DNA of 12,232 nt from NCBI GenBank assembly GCA_023663505.1, contig JAMPHH010000078.1:1-12232 (forward strand), given 5' to 3'. This DNA is from Muribaculum sp. Lineage in GTDB: Bacteria > Bacillota > Clostridia > Lachnospirales > Lachnospiraceae. Of the stretch, positions 1-7,326 are shown in pieces. The position numbers were made by a program, and so were the translations under genes. Position 1 is the first letter of the stretch; every line of letters begins with the position of its first letter. Under the pieces are notes generated by a model that ran no database searches, had not been told where the DNA came from, and worked only from the letters and a program-made list of their open reading frames with translations.

Positions 1-34
1 ACGACATAAATGACCAGAATAATTTATCTAAATA

Positions 35-244
35 TCAACGGTACAGTACACTAGTGCGACAAGCCACCGTCTTTTCCTCCTCGTCCTCAGCGTGGTCCTC
101 CAAGATACTCGCAAAGAGCCCCTCAGCGTTCTTCCCGCGCAGCTCCTGACCGGAGCTCCTCCTGTTATCCCGCTTGGTCTGTCTGACAGCAGAAACCGCC
201 TCCACCGAAGCCACCATGAAAATACCGGAAAATCCGTTTACCAT
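35..244 (-). CDS. Small unnamed protein, 69 aa
   Basis: I do not recognise a named domain. The ATG at 244 is preceded by a strong ribosome site (GGAGGGATTGAC-ATG), which is the main reason to call it real. The N-terminus (MVNGFSGIFMVASVEAVSAV) is mildly hydrophobic, followed by a basic stretch (residues about 22-40), an acidic stretch (about 49-58) and a C-terminus holding the only cysteine (VACRTSVLYR). It reads in the same direction as the ABC exporter operon and lies downstream of it, with its own promoter. It is too short and too charged to be a clear membrane protein. From memory, small proteins with a similar N-terminus and a Cys-Thr motif near the end occur in Lachnospiraceae, but I cannot name the family. 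Function unknown. Confidence 0.7.
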   Translation of the reverse strand: MVNGFSGIFMVASVEAVSAVRQTKRDNRRSSGQELRGKNAEGLFASILEDHAEDEEEKTVACRTSVLYR

Positions 245-290
245 GTCAATCCCTCCTTGGATATGTATTTTGATAGTGCTGCTTCATTCT

Positions 291-296
291 ATTATA
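291..296 (-). promoter_or_regulatory. Probable -10 box for the 69-aa gene
   Basis: The minus strand reads TATAAT here, about 46 bases before the ATG at 244. No good TTGACA-like box lies 17 bases upstream (the sequence there is AT-rich, TTTTCT), so only the -10 is convincing. Confidence 0.4.
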
Positions 297-330
297 TATT
301 TCGTATATTGTTCAGAAAATATTAGAGGTA

Positions 331-369
331 AAGCTTGAAAAATAAGCTTGAAAAGTAAGCTTGATAGCT
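331..369. repeat. Three 13-bp tandem repeats (AAGCTTGAAAAAT type)
   Basis: AAGCTT recurs at 331, 344 and 357, exactly 13 bases apart. The first two units differ by one base (AAGCTTGAAAAAT, AAGCTTGAAAAGT) and the third diverges after AAGCTTGA. They lie just downstream of the exporter operon. The last unit can form a 5-bp hairpin (AAGCT-TGAT-AGCTT) on either strand, which may act as a weak terminator. Confidence 0.6.
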
Positions 370-385
370 TTTTCTATAACTAAAC

Positions 386-2092
386 CTACAATTCCACCAC
401 CAAATCCGCGTGAGCAAGCGTAGACTCGCGGTGGGCAATCACAATGGTAGTCCGCCCCCGCATCAGTCTGTCCAAAGCCTCGTTTACAAGCTTTTCCGAT
501 TGATTATCCAGTGCGGAGGTCGCCTCGTCCAGAATAAGAATAGGGGCATTCTTCAAAACAGCCCTCGCAATGGCAATCCTCTGCCGCTGACCGCCGGACA
601 ACAGATTCCCCCGCTCTCCGCAGCGCGTATCATAACCGTTTTCCAATTGCATGATAAACTCATGCGCATTCGCAAGCTTCGCCGCCCTGATAACCTCCTC
701 TCTGCCCGCTTCGGGCTTCCCATAACGAATATTCTCCGCAATGCTCACATCATAGAGATAAGGCTCTTGGGGCACATAGCCGATCAACTGCCGCACCTCC
801 TCCAAGGAATCCTCCTCACAGCTTTTCCCTTGAATAAAAATCCTCCCCGCGCTCACGGGATACAGCCCCAGTATCAGCTTGGCAAGGGTACTCTTGCCCT
901 TGCCCGACTCCGCCTTAAGCGCCACGCATTTCCCCCTTGGAATATCCAGACTAAACCGCTCCAAGACATTCTGCACACCGTCATACGAAAAGGTCACATT
1001 GCGAATGCTGATCTCCGCTTCGCCCTGATAAGCGGTCTGCGAATGACTCTCATACCTTTCAGGCTCCTCCTCGAGCTCCAGAAAATCAAGCACTCTCCTT
1101 GCATTTGCCAAATAGCTTGCCATGGACGGGATATAAAGTCCCACCTGCAGCAGATTCCAGCTCATGGAACCATATAACAGATACACTGCCGCAAGATTCT
1201 GCACGCTAGTGATTCCCTGACTCACAAAAACAATCCCCAGCGCGATAAACACCAGAGAGCCCAGCAGCGCAAAAAGCTGATTTAACCCGTCCAATTGGGC
1301 GGACATGATATTCATTTTGTCCTGCTCCCTGCGGTACTCCTCATTCTCCTTCACAAACCTGTCCACCATCTGAGTCTTTAAGGAAAAAATCTTAATCTGC
1401 TCCATACCGCCCAAAATATTGGAAATACGCTCGGTAATGGACATGTTCGTGGCGGACATTTCCCGACTGAGCCGCTGCATGGGCTTGATGAACAGCCCGT
1501 TGACCACAAACAATGTCGCACTGGCGCCAAAGAGACAGAGCGTTACCTGCCAACTCAGCATAAGCATACCAATCAGGTAAAAGCTCATCATAAGAAAAGG
1601 CATCAAAACCCGTCTAAAACGCGAGCCATAAATTCCGCTCGCCCTTTCACAGTCATAGATTACCTTGGACATAAACTCGCTGCTGCCATTCTGCTCATAA
1701 TAGGAATAGGGTAAACGCATACATTTGGAATACAGCAACTTTTGCAGGTTCGCCCCGCCCTTTTTCGCCTCCATGGTGTAGACATAGAAGGACACGGCAT
1801 AAATTAGAAGCATCAATAATCCCAAGCCCACGCAGAGCAGTACCTCCTCCCCAAGCCCTGCCGCGAGATTCCCTTGGGCATCGCCTGCCACACGGGAAAT
1901 AATGCTTTTCAGCAAAAGCGCCGTGATCATATCAAAGAGAGACAAAGCCACGCTCATTGATATAATCGCCAGCAGATATCTAATAAACCCTGCCTTCATC
2001 ATTCTAAGCATCTGCCACAGAATGCGCAGATCATTCGTGCCGCCCGTCTCATTGGAGCCGCACTCACTGATGATCTCATCACTAAAGCCCAT
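386..2092 (-). CDS. ABC exporter subunit, permease fused to ATPase (second gene of pair)
   Basis: A 568-residue half-transporter with an N-terminal membrane domain (hydrophobic segments around residues 35-62, 83-107, 163-200 and 270-325) and a C-terminal ATPase. ATPase motifs: A-loop tyrosine in VTFSYDG (about 370), Walker A AESGKGKST (394-402), Q-loop Q442, signature LSGGQ (498-502), Walker B with catalytic Glu ILILDE (518-523), H-loop His554. The first Walker A residue is Ala instead of Gly; all catalytic residues are present. Such proteins pair to export drugs, lipids or peptides using ATP; the substrate cannot be read from sequence. The ATG at 2092 overlaps the end of the upstream subunit gene by 11 bases and has its own site (AAGGGAGGT), so translation is probably coupled and the two form a heterodimer. 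The protein ends only about 14 residues after the H-loop, slightly short. Confidence 0.93.
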   Translation of the reverse strand: MGFSDEIISECGSNETGGTNDLRILWQMLRMMKAGFIRYLLAIISMSVALSLFDMITALLLKSIISRVAGDAQGNLAAGLGEEVLLCVGLGLLMLLIYAVSFYVYTMEAKKGGANLQKLLYSKCMRLPYSYYEQNGSSEFMSKVIYDCERASGIYGSRFRRVLMPFLMMSFYLIGMLMLSWQVTLCLFGASATLFVVNGLFIKPMQRLSREMSATNMSITERISNILGGMEQIKIFSLKTQMVDRFVKENEEYRREQDKMNIMSAQLDGLNQLFALLGSLVFIALGIVFVSQGITSVQNLAAVYLLYGSMSWNLLQVGLYIPSMASYLANARRVLDFLELEEEPERYESHSQTAYQGEAEISIRNVTFSYDGVQNVLERFSLDIPRGKCVALKAESGKGKSTLAKLILGLYPVSAGRIFIQGKSCEEDSLEEVRQLIGYVPQEPYLYDVSIAENIRYGKPEAGREEVIRAAKLANAHEFIMQLENGYDTRCGERGNLLSGGQRQRIAIARAVLKNAPILILDEATSALDNQSEKLVNEALDRLMRGRTTIVIAHRESTLAHADLVVEL

Positions 2093-3761
2093 TTGTCCAC
2101 ACCTCCCTTCTCACGATTTTCCCATTCTCAAACTCATAAATCTCGTCCGCGTCAGCTATCGTGTTCAATCTGTGCGCGATTGTAATGACCGTCCGATTGC
2201 GGGAGATCTCCCTCAAAACCTCCTGAATCCCCTGCTCCGTCTCCACGTCCACCGCGGAAGTGGGTTCGTCCAAAAGTAAGATCGGCGCGTCCTTCAAAAA
2301 GGCTCTCGCAATGGAAATACGCTGCTTTTGACCGCCCGACAATCTGGCTCCCCGCTCGCCGACCTCCGTCTCATACCCCTGCGGCAGCCGCGCGATAAAA
2401 TCATGAATATTCGCCTTTTTGCAAGCCTCCACAATCTCCTCCATCGTCGCGCCCGCCTTGCCATATGCCACGTTCGCCGCAATCGTGTCGGGAAAAAGGA
2501 ATACATTCTGAGACACCAAGCTGATGTGCCTGCGCAGAGCGTTAATATCCCATTCCTTGAACTCATGTCCATAAATGCGATACTGCCCCTCCTGCGGATA
2601 ATAAAATCCGCACAAAATCTTCATAACCGTGGACTTACCGCCGCCGGAATTCCCGACAAACGCCACATTGCTCCCCTTGCGCACAGACAGGCTGATATCC
2701 TCTAAAACCTGCTTTTCCTCAGAATAACCGAATTTCACATGCTCCAGCTCCATGACAATCTCGCCCTCCGGCGCAAAATCACCTGTCCCTGACACCTCTT
2801 CCTCCTGTCCCAGAACCTCCTGCAGCCTTTTGGCGGAAACGCCATATTCCCTGATAGAAGCTATTTGATTCGGAATCCCTCCCATGGGGCTTGCAATCTG
2901 ATCTAACAGCATGACATAGGCAAAAATCATACCAATCGTCATTCTCCCGTTACCGACCTCATAGAGACAGAATAAATAGCAGACAAGCTTAGGTATCCAA
3001 CGAACCAAATCACCCATCACGAAGCTCACCGCCAACACCTTGGTGCGGCGCGACTCGTTTCTGACTATCGCGTCCACAATATCAAAAATGCGATTCTTTT
3101 GCAGCTCATACAAGTGAAAGGTCTTGCCCACCAGAATCCCCTGAATGACATCATAGGCGGAATTCTCCAGATCATCATATAATTGACGGCGCACTGCCGC
3201 CACCTTCCCCACCAGCTTGGTCAACCGATTGGCAATCCCAAAAAGCAGCGGATAACAGATGACCGTCACCACAAGCAGCCGTATACTCTGTATGCCGATA
3301 TAAACGCATACGGTGATAATGGTAACTATCGCCACCAGAAGCTCAGGAATACATTCCGCAAACAATGCCTCTATCTGATACATATCCGACAAAAGCTTGT
3401 TCATGAGCACACCCGTGCCCTCCTCATCAAAATACTGGGTACGAAGCTTTACCAACTTGTTTATCAGCATATTGCGCATATCCGTCTGCATGGCGATACT
3501 GAAGGTGTTTTTGGAATAGCTCTTGCCAAAAGCCGCCGCGCCGCCCAGCAGCATAAGTATGATAAAGGGAAGCATAAACGCCTGCCAGTCAATCAGCTCT
3601 CCCGCAAACAGCCTGTCCGTAGCGTCAGCGATTTTGCCGCTCCCGATGACCAATATCTGCGTCAGCGCATACGAAAAAAGCAGATAAAAAAAGCTTAGAT
3701 ACCAATGCTTCCAAATCGGCTCCATCAGATTGGAGGTCCTCCCCCTTTTTGCAGCTCTCAT
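2082..3761 (-). CDS. ABC exporter subunit, permease fused to ATPase (first gene of pair)
   Basis: About 559 residues: an N-terminal membrane domain and a C-terminal ATPase with Walker A GNSGGGKST (370-378), Q-loop Q418, signature LSGGQ (474-478), Walker B ILLLDE (494-499) and H-loop His530. All catalytic residues are canonical. It is the first gene of the exporter operon and overlaps the second by 11 bases. Start choice: the frame is open back to a TTG at 3788, but that codon lies inside the predicted TATAAT box and so should not be in the mRNA. Two adjacent ATGs at 3764 and 3761 follow AGGAGGG; 3761 has the better 6-7 base spacing, 3764 is possible. Exports an unknown substrate together with its partner. 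In many heterodimeric exporters one ATP site is degenerate; here neither subunit shows an obvious catalytic loss. Confidence 0.93.
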   Translation of the reverse strand: MRAAKRGRTSNLMEPIWKHWYLSFFYLLFSYALTQILVIGSGKIADATDRLFAGELIDWQAFMLPFIILMLLGGAAAFGKSYSKNTFSIAMQTDMRNMLINKLVKLRTQYFDEEGTGVLMNKLLSDMYQIEALFAECIPELLVAIVTIITVCVYIGIQSIRLLVVTVICYPLLFGIANRLTKLVGKVAAVRRQLYDDLENSAYDVIQGILVGKTFHLYELQKNRIFDIVDAIVRNESRRTKVLAVSFVMGDLVRWIPKLVCYLFCLYEVGNGRMTIGMIFAYVMLLDQIASPMGGIPNQIASIREYGVSAKRLQEVLGQEEEVSGTGDFAPEGEIVMELEHVKFGYSEEKQVLEDISLSVRKGSNVAFVGNSGGGKSTVMKILCGFYYPQEGQYRIYGHEFKEWDINALRRHISLVSQNVFLFPDTIAANVAYGKAGATMEEIVEACKKANIHDFIARLPQGYETEVGERGARLSGGQKQRISIARAFLKDAPILLLDEPTSAVDVETEQGIQEVLREISRNRTVITIAHRLNTIADADEIYEFENGKIVRREVWTNGL

Positions 3762-3787
3762 CATCAGCCCTCCTTTGCATTTCCCCA

Positions 3788-3793
3788 ATTATA
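3788..3793 (-). promoter_or_regulatory. -10 box of the ABC exporter operon
   Basis: The minus strand reads a perfect TATAAT, placing the transcript start near 3780 and leaving a leader of only about 20 bases that holds the AGGAGGG ribosome site. The -35 is weak: TTTCCA fits 4 of 6 but at a 19-base spacing. The box supports a separate promoter for the exporter, independent of the toxin-antitoxin pair upstream. Confidence 0.55.
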
Positions 3794-3851
3794 CGTCTGT
3801 TTTTAAGAAAAATGGAAAGAAGCATTGAACAACTCCTTTCCCTTAGCCACC

Positions 3852-4760
3852 TTATACATCAGAAAATTCATGCCATACAGCATCTCTATTTTTTTCGAGT
3901 TTACTGACCTCCTGAATTAATCCGTAACAATCCCTATCATAATCTGGTTTTACAATTATTAAATCGTCCTCATCACATTCATAAAATTTAAATGCGTTTT
4001 TGTAATACCTCACCAATTTCTTTACATTTGATGTTGCAAATTCTTCTGTTTTGTCTGCCGCAAACAAATATATGTATTTGCATCCCACCTGCTTCGTTAT
4101 CCCTAACAGGATTGGTACAATCTTTTCCCAAAACAGTCCAAAACCCAAAGGTATTCCCACTTCTTCCGGTACTATGTATTTTTCATTTTTACATAAATGC
4201 CTTAATTCAATTGCTGATACACACTTTTCCACTTTCCAATTTTCAACTTGCCCCGTAGCTTTGGCTTCCATCTTTGATTCCAGTCTTTTATCAGCTATTT
4301 CAAACAAAACATCAACTCGCTCATTGTAAAGAGACCAACCAGCATCATAATAATCTTCCCTTGCCTTTTCGTTACTCTCTTTTTTTGCCTCAATCAAAAT
4401 ATTGACGAATTCTCTTTCATCTTCTGTTAATTTATATTTTGGGTTTTCTCCGATCAACAATCCACATTTAACAGAAAAGAACAAAGCAATTTTGCCAGAT
4501 TTATCTTTAATCAAGTAAACTCTCGTTTCACCATCAAGATCCTCAGCCCATGCCTTGTCCTCATCTATAATATAATTTTCAAGCTGATTATTAGCTTTTT
4601 TTGACATAAACTCTTTAATCAACTCTTTATTATTTGGATTAGATGTTAATACTTCACATTGAAATTCACGAAAATAATTGCGTTTTTCTTCTGTGTTAAT
4701 AAAATTCACCTCTTTTCTAAGCGAATGCTTTCTTTCTCGCAGCAAGCTCTCTAGTTGCAT
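3852..4760 (-). CDS. GNAT-fold protein, probable toxin paired with Panacea antitoxin
   Basis: Up to 302 residues. The pattern fits a GNAT acetyltransferase fold with an insertion: a beta-strand pair near residues 79-100 (RVYLIKDKSGKIALFFSV), a motif-A-like stretch AIELRHLCKNEKYIVPEEVG (about 183-202), then GCKYIYLFAADK and LVRYYKNAFKFYECDED toward the C-terminus, as in GNAT toxins. The usual R/Q-x-x-G-x-G/A acetyl-CoA loop is not clear, being replaced by PEEVGIPLGFG. The gene follows the Panacea gene directly, the arrangement known for PanAT toxin-antitoxin systems, so toxin is the best inference. Start is uncertain: ATG 4760 overlaps the upstream gene by 44 bases and lacks a good ribosome site, while a good site (AGAGGTGA) just after the upstream stop points to an in-frame ATT at 4700 (282 aa). 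The locus looks more AT-rich than the exporter genes, which suggests transfer. Confidence 0.75.
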   Translation of the reverse strand: MQLESLLRERKHSLRKEVNFINTEEKRNYFREFQCEVLTSNPNNKELIKEFMSKKANNQLENYIIDEDKAWAEDLDGETRVYLIKDKSGKIALFFSVKCGLLIGENPKYKLTEDEREFVNILIEAKKESNEKAREDYYDAGWSLYNERVDVLFEIADKRLESKMEAKATGQVENWKVEKCVSAIELRHLCKNEKYIVPEEVGIPLGFGLFWEKIVPILLGITKQVGCKYIYLFAADKTEEFATSNVKKLVRYYKNAFKFYECDEDDLIIVKPDYDRDCYGLIQEVSKLEKNRDAVWHEFSDV

Positions 4761-5175
4761 CTACTTTCATTGCGTCCAAAGAAAGTGCAACATTACCATC
4801 TTCACCAGATGCGAGACCAACCCTTGCCTTTTTCCATGAAAATTCCTCATGTGATAAACCACTCAGTTTCCAAGAGGATAGTGAACCATATCTATCCAAC
4901 ACTTCCTTCAACAATTTTTGAGTAGAATCACTCACTCCCCCTGCCACCGATGAAAAATATGTTTCAAACTTATATTCGCTTCTAACTTCTTTCAATACAG
5001 GACCAAACTTCCAACCGTAAAAGGTGCCATCAAACATAGGCTCATTACAACTCATGAGGGATTCTCTTTGCGCAAAATACATCAGCTTATGCATCTTCAT
5101 TTCATCCATGCATACACCATAGCGCTCAAAATACATATCATATAAAGCTCTTGCTACACACATTGTTTTTTCCAT
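4717..5175 (-). CDS. Panacea-domain (DUF4065/SocA-like) antitoxin
   Basis: 152 residues, normal length for a stand-alone Panacea protein. Family hallmarks are visible: HKLMYFAQRESL (about 29-40), the aromatic GTFYGWKFGPVLKEVRSEY (about 50-68), and LSHEEFSWKKARVGL (about 106-120). Panacea domains neutralise many unrelated toxins by direct binding, and the SocA branch acts as a proteolytic adaptor; that is family knowledge, and here the role is inferred from the downstream GNAT-like gene. The ATG at 5175 has a G-rich ribosome site (GGGGGGACAAAT-ATG). The stop at 4717 is followed at once by the ribosome site of the next gene. A good promoter lies at 5207-5235. The antitoxin-first order is usual for type II modules. 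Confidence 0.87.
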   Translation of the reverse strand: MEKTMCVARALYDMYFERYGVCMDEMKMHKLMYFAQRESLMSCNEPMFDGTFYGWKFGPVLKEVRSEYKFETYFSSVAGGVSDSTQKLLKEVLDRYGSLSSWKLSGLSHEEFSWKKARVGLASGEDGNVALSLDAMKVDATRELAARKKAFA

Positions 5176-5206
5176 ATTTGTCCCCCCTTTTTAATGTGGT
5201 TTTAAT

Positions 5207-5235
5207 AGTATATCACTTCCAATATTATTTTACAA
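5207..5235 (-). promoter_or_regulatory. Promoter of the Panacea/GNAT operon
   Basis: On the minus strand, -35 TTGTAA (5230-5235), 17-base spacer, -10 TATACT (5207-5212). The ATG at 5175 follows about 25 bases after the expected transcript start. Confidence 0.6.
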
Positions 5236-5290
5236 TAATCCTGCGGAAATTGTTACAGAAAAAAATAGTAAATTATCTTTTATCGGCATA

Positions 5291-5362
5291 GCTTTTCTGT
5301 AACAATTCATACTTCCTAACTACATTTTATTATCTTATCGCAGCAAATGCAACAAAACTTTT
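5291..5362 (-). repeat. Dispersed ~72-bp element, copy A
   Basis: This segment matches 10742-10814 almost base for base, with a one-base length difference and a handful of substitutions; the shared core includes CTACATTTTATTATCTTATCG. It lies 18 bases beyond the stop of the coiled-coil gene and upstream of the Panacea promoter. On the minus strand both copies keep a promoter-like TTGCAT-17-TAAAAT pair. It does not code. It could be a shared upstream promoter element or an edge of a mobile unit. Confidence 0.7.
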
Positions 5363-5379
5363 ATGAATTTTTACAAAAC

Positions 5380-5850
5380 TTATACAGAAACCGAAACGTT
5401 TACACCGACACTCTGTTCTGCAACGACCGCCGCCCCTGTGCTTGTATAGGCGACAGGCTCTTTTGTATCGCCTGTTGCTTGTGAATCTTCCTTTGTCGCT
5501 TCGGTATCCATGTCGGAATCCACGCTTCTGTTTTCTTCATTTTGGTCTTCCATCTTTTCTGCAAGCTTCTTCTCTGATTCCTCACGTTCTTCCCTGCGCT
5601 TCCGAATCGCCTCCTCACGCTGCAGCTTTGCTTTCTCCCTTGCTTTTCTTGCGTCTTCCTCCATTCCTTCGTCCGCTTCCGTCTTGTATTCCTCCGCCTT
5701 GTCAGAAAATTCACCGACATACCCCATCGCGCGCTCCATGGTTGCCGTATCCCCTTTGCGCCTTGCCTCCTTATAAACACGCAATGGGGTATTCAACAGG
5801 TTCATATTTGTCCTTGCACCTACAAGACCTTCCATCGTTTTTGCATTCAT
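5380..5850 (-). CDS. Charged coiled-coil protein, unnamed family, 156 aa
   Basis: No named domain is recognised. The ATG at 5850 has an excellent ribosome site (AAGGAGGCGGAGTT-ATG). Residues 1-50 look folded (MNAKTMEGLVGARTNMNLLN, then RRKGDTATMERAMGYVGEF). Residues about 50-105 are a highly charged Glu/Lys/Arg helix, probably a coiled coil (for example REEAIRKRREEREESEKKL). Residues about 105-135 are acidic and disordered, and the tail is small and valine-rich (VVAEQSVGVNVSVSV). There is no signal peptide or membrane segment. It lies 111 bases after the kinase gene, with a possible own promoter. I believe similar proteins recur as unnamed conserved proteins in Lachnospiraceae. The function cannot be given. 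Confidence 0.75.
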   Translation of the reverse strand: MNAKTMEGLVGARTNMNLLNTPLRVYKEARRKGDTATMERAMGYVGEFSDKAEEYKTEADEGMEEDARKAREKAKLQREEAIRKRREEREESEKKLAEKMEDQNEENRSVDSDMDTEATKEDSQATGDTKEPVAYTSTGAAVVAEQSVGVNVSVSV

Positions 5851-5918
5851 AACTCCGCCTCCTTTATAACCACTTTTCGAGAAAATCTAAAGCCTTCATC
5901 TGCTTTTTCGGCGGCGTA

Positions 5919-5947
5919 AGTACACACTATTAGATTCTTGTTGTAAA
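5919..5947 (-). promoter_or_regulatory. Possible promoter of the coiled-coil gene, with overlapping dyad
   Basis: On the minus strand, -35 TTTACA (5942-5947), 17-base spacer, -10 TGTACT (5919-5924). The palindrome AAACAG-C-CTGTTT at 5945-5957 overlaps the -35 and may be an operator. Moderate support, because the -10 matches only 4 of 6. Confidence 0.4.
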
Positions 5948-5961
5948 CAGCCTGTTTGGTG

Positions 5962-7326
5962 TCATGTACGGTCATGCGGGGCATCATTCAAAGGTATTAA
6001 AACAGATATCGCAAAGACGCCTTGCTCGGCTTCTATATTCACTGCCCCATTATACTGCTTCACCACATCTCCTACATTCTGCAGACCGATTCCGTGTCCC
6101 TGCGGATTATACTTGTTCGCAAATCCATCTGTGTATTTTTCTGTCATATCCATACTGTTCTTTACTTCAAGCAGAAAACATTTCTTAACCGTTCTCGCCT
6201 GAATATTGATAAAATGACATTCATCGCACTGTAATCCTCCGCATGCATTAAGCGCATTGTCCAATATGTTTCCGAACAATACGCACAAATCAAACTCGTC
6301 GATACAGTATCCCTTCGGCATCTGCACATCGCATTCCCATTTGATATTTTCTTCCTCCGCCCGTTTCCGCTTCTGATACAGGAGAGCGTCCACAGCCTTA
6401 TTCCCCGTTATATCCCCGCCTGTTTCCAGACTTACCTTTTCTAAGCGTTTCAGATAGTCGCCCAACTTCTCCCATTCCCTCCCCTCAAACAGACCCGATA
6501 AAGCAATGATGTGGTTTTTCATGTCATGCCGCAGCCGCTCCGTCTGGCTGTACTGCTCTGCCAGCATTTTATATACCGCAATCTGCGAGTGATATCGACT
6601 GCTCCTTTCCTGCTCAAGATAAATCCGATTCATTCCAAACACATAAAATCCCGTTGCCGCCATAGACAAGAGCGCCAAAACCAAAAATTCAGCATGGCTG
6701 AAAATCTGGTCATAGTACAGCCCCATGTTGCCTCCGCTCCTGACCATAACACCATTGCTTGCTCCCCATTCCGCCGCCTCGAATACCGCTATCAGCATAA
6801 TCAGAGGAACAGCCAAGAAACAATACCATTTCCGCCGCTTCCCATAAAAAACCGACTCAAGATGCTTCGACAGCCAAAGGACAGCCAATATTCCAAGACA
6901 ATAATCCACACAACCGACCAGCCCGATTTCCCACTCATTCAAAACAGGCTCCGTAATCTTCTGCACTGCATGCCGAAATGCCAGTATCAGGCACGATAAA
7001 AATGAATCCGAAAAATATCCCAATCTTAAAGCCAACATTGATATAGACGCAGCCAGAATCCTTTTCTCCCACTCTGATTGAAACAGCAATACCAATACCG
7101 CAAAAAATATCACGCCATGCGCCACTGAGAAAGGATAGGGAATATTATTTAGTCTGTCCACAATGTTCCAGAGCAGCCAACTGCCGAAAGAAACAATAAC
7201 AAACATGAGCTCATTTCTCTTTGAGACTCCTAAATATTTTTTACAAAATTTATCGACTGCCAATATATATCCCAGATAAAATGGCGCACTGAGCACAAAA
7301 TCCACGTTCTCCAAAATCCAGTTCAT
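5962..7326 (-). CDS. GHKL sensor histidine kinase (AgrC-like)
   Basis: 454 residues. The N-terminal half carries about six hydrophobic membrane segments (from residue 8 to about 230), typical of the AgrC/ComD group rather than a kinase with a large outer sensor domain. The phospho-acceptor motif is LRHDMKNHIIAL with His267. The ATP-binding domain has the N-box FGNILDNALNA (Asn353, Asn357) and the G-box GHGIGL (410-415). It should sense an extracellular, perhaps peptide, signal at the membrane and phosphorylate the LytTR regulator encoded just upstream. Start: an ATG at 7341 is in frame, but the one at 7326 follows GGAGGG at a correct spacing and forms an ATGA overlap with the regulator stop. 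No AgrB or AgrD gene is in the window, so the signal source is unknown. Confidence 0.93.
   Translation of the reverse strand: MNWILENVDFVLSAPFYLGYILAVDKFCKKYLGVSKRNELMFVIVSFGSWLLWNIVDRLNNIPYPFSVAHGVIFFAVLVLLFQSEWEKRILAASISMLALRLGYFSDSFLSCLILAFRHAVQKITEPVLNEWEIGLVGCVDYCLGILAVLWLSKHLESVFYGKRRKWYCFLAVPLIMLIAVFEAAEWGASNGVMVRSGGNMGLYYDQIFSHAEFLVLALLSMAATGFYVFGMNRIYLEQERSSRYHSQIAVYKMLAEQYSQTERLRHDMKNHIIALSGLFEGREWEKLGDYLKRLEKVSLETGGDITGNKAVDALLYQKRKRAEEENIKWECDVQMPKGYCIDEFDLCVLFGNILDNALNACGGLQCDECHFINIQARTVKKCFLLEVKNSMDMTEKYTDGFANKYNPQGHGIGLQNVGDVVKQYNGAVNIEAEQGVFAISVLIPLNDAPHDRT

Noticed and set aside
410..1177. Long plus-strand ORF (255 codons) opposite the second exporter gene
   Set aside because: Antisense to a clear ABC ATPase, no ribosome site, composition of a shadow frame.
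3183..3698. Plus-strand ORF (171 codons) opposite the first exporter gene
   Set aside because: Antisense shadow rich in His, Gln and Arg; no ribosome site or domain.
3762..3788. TTG start at 3788 extending the first exporter protein by 9 residues
   Set aside because: The TTG lies within the predicted TATAAT box and the true ribosome site is downstream of it.
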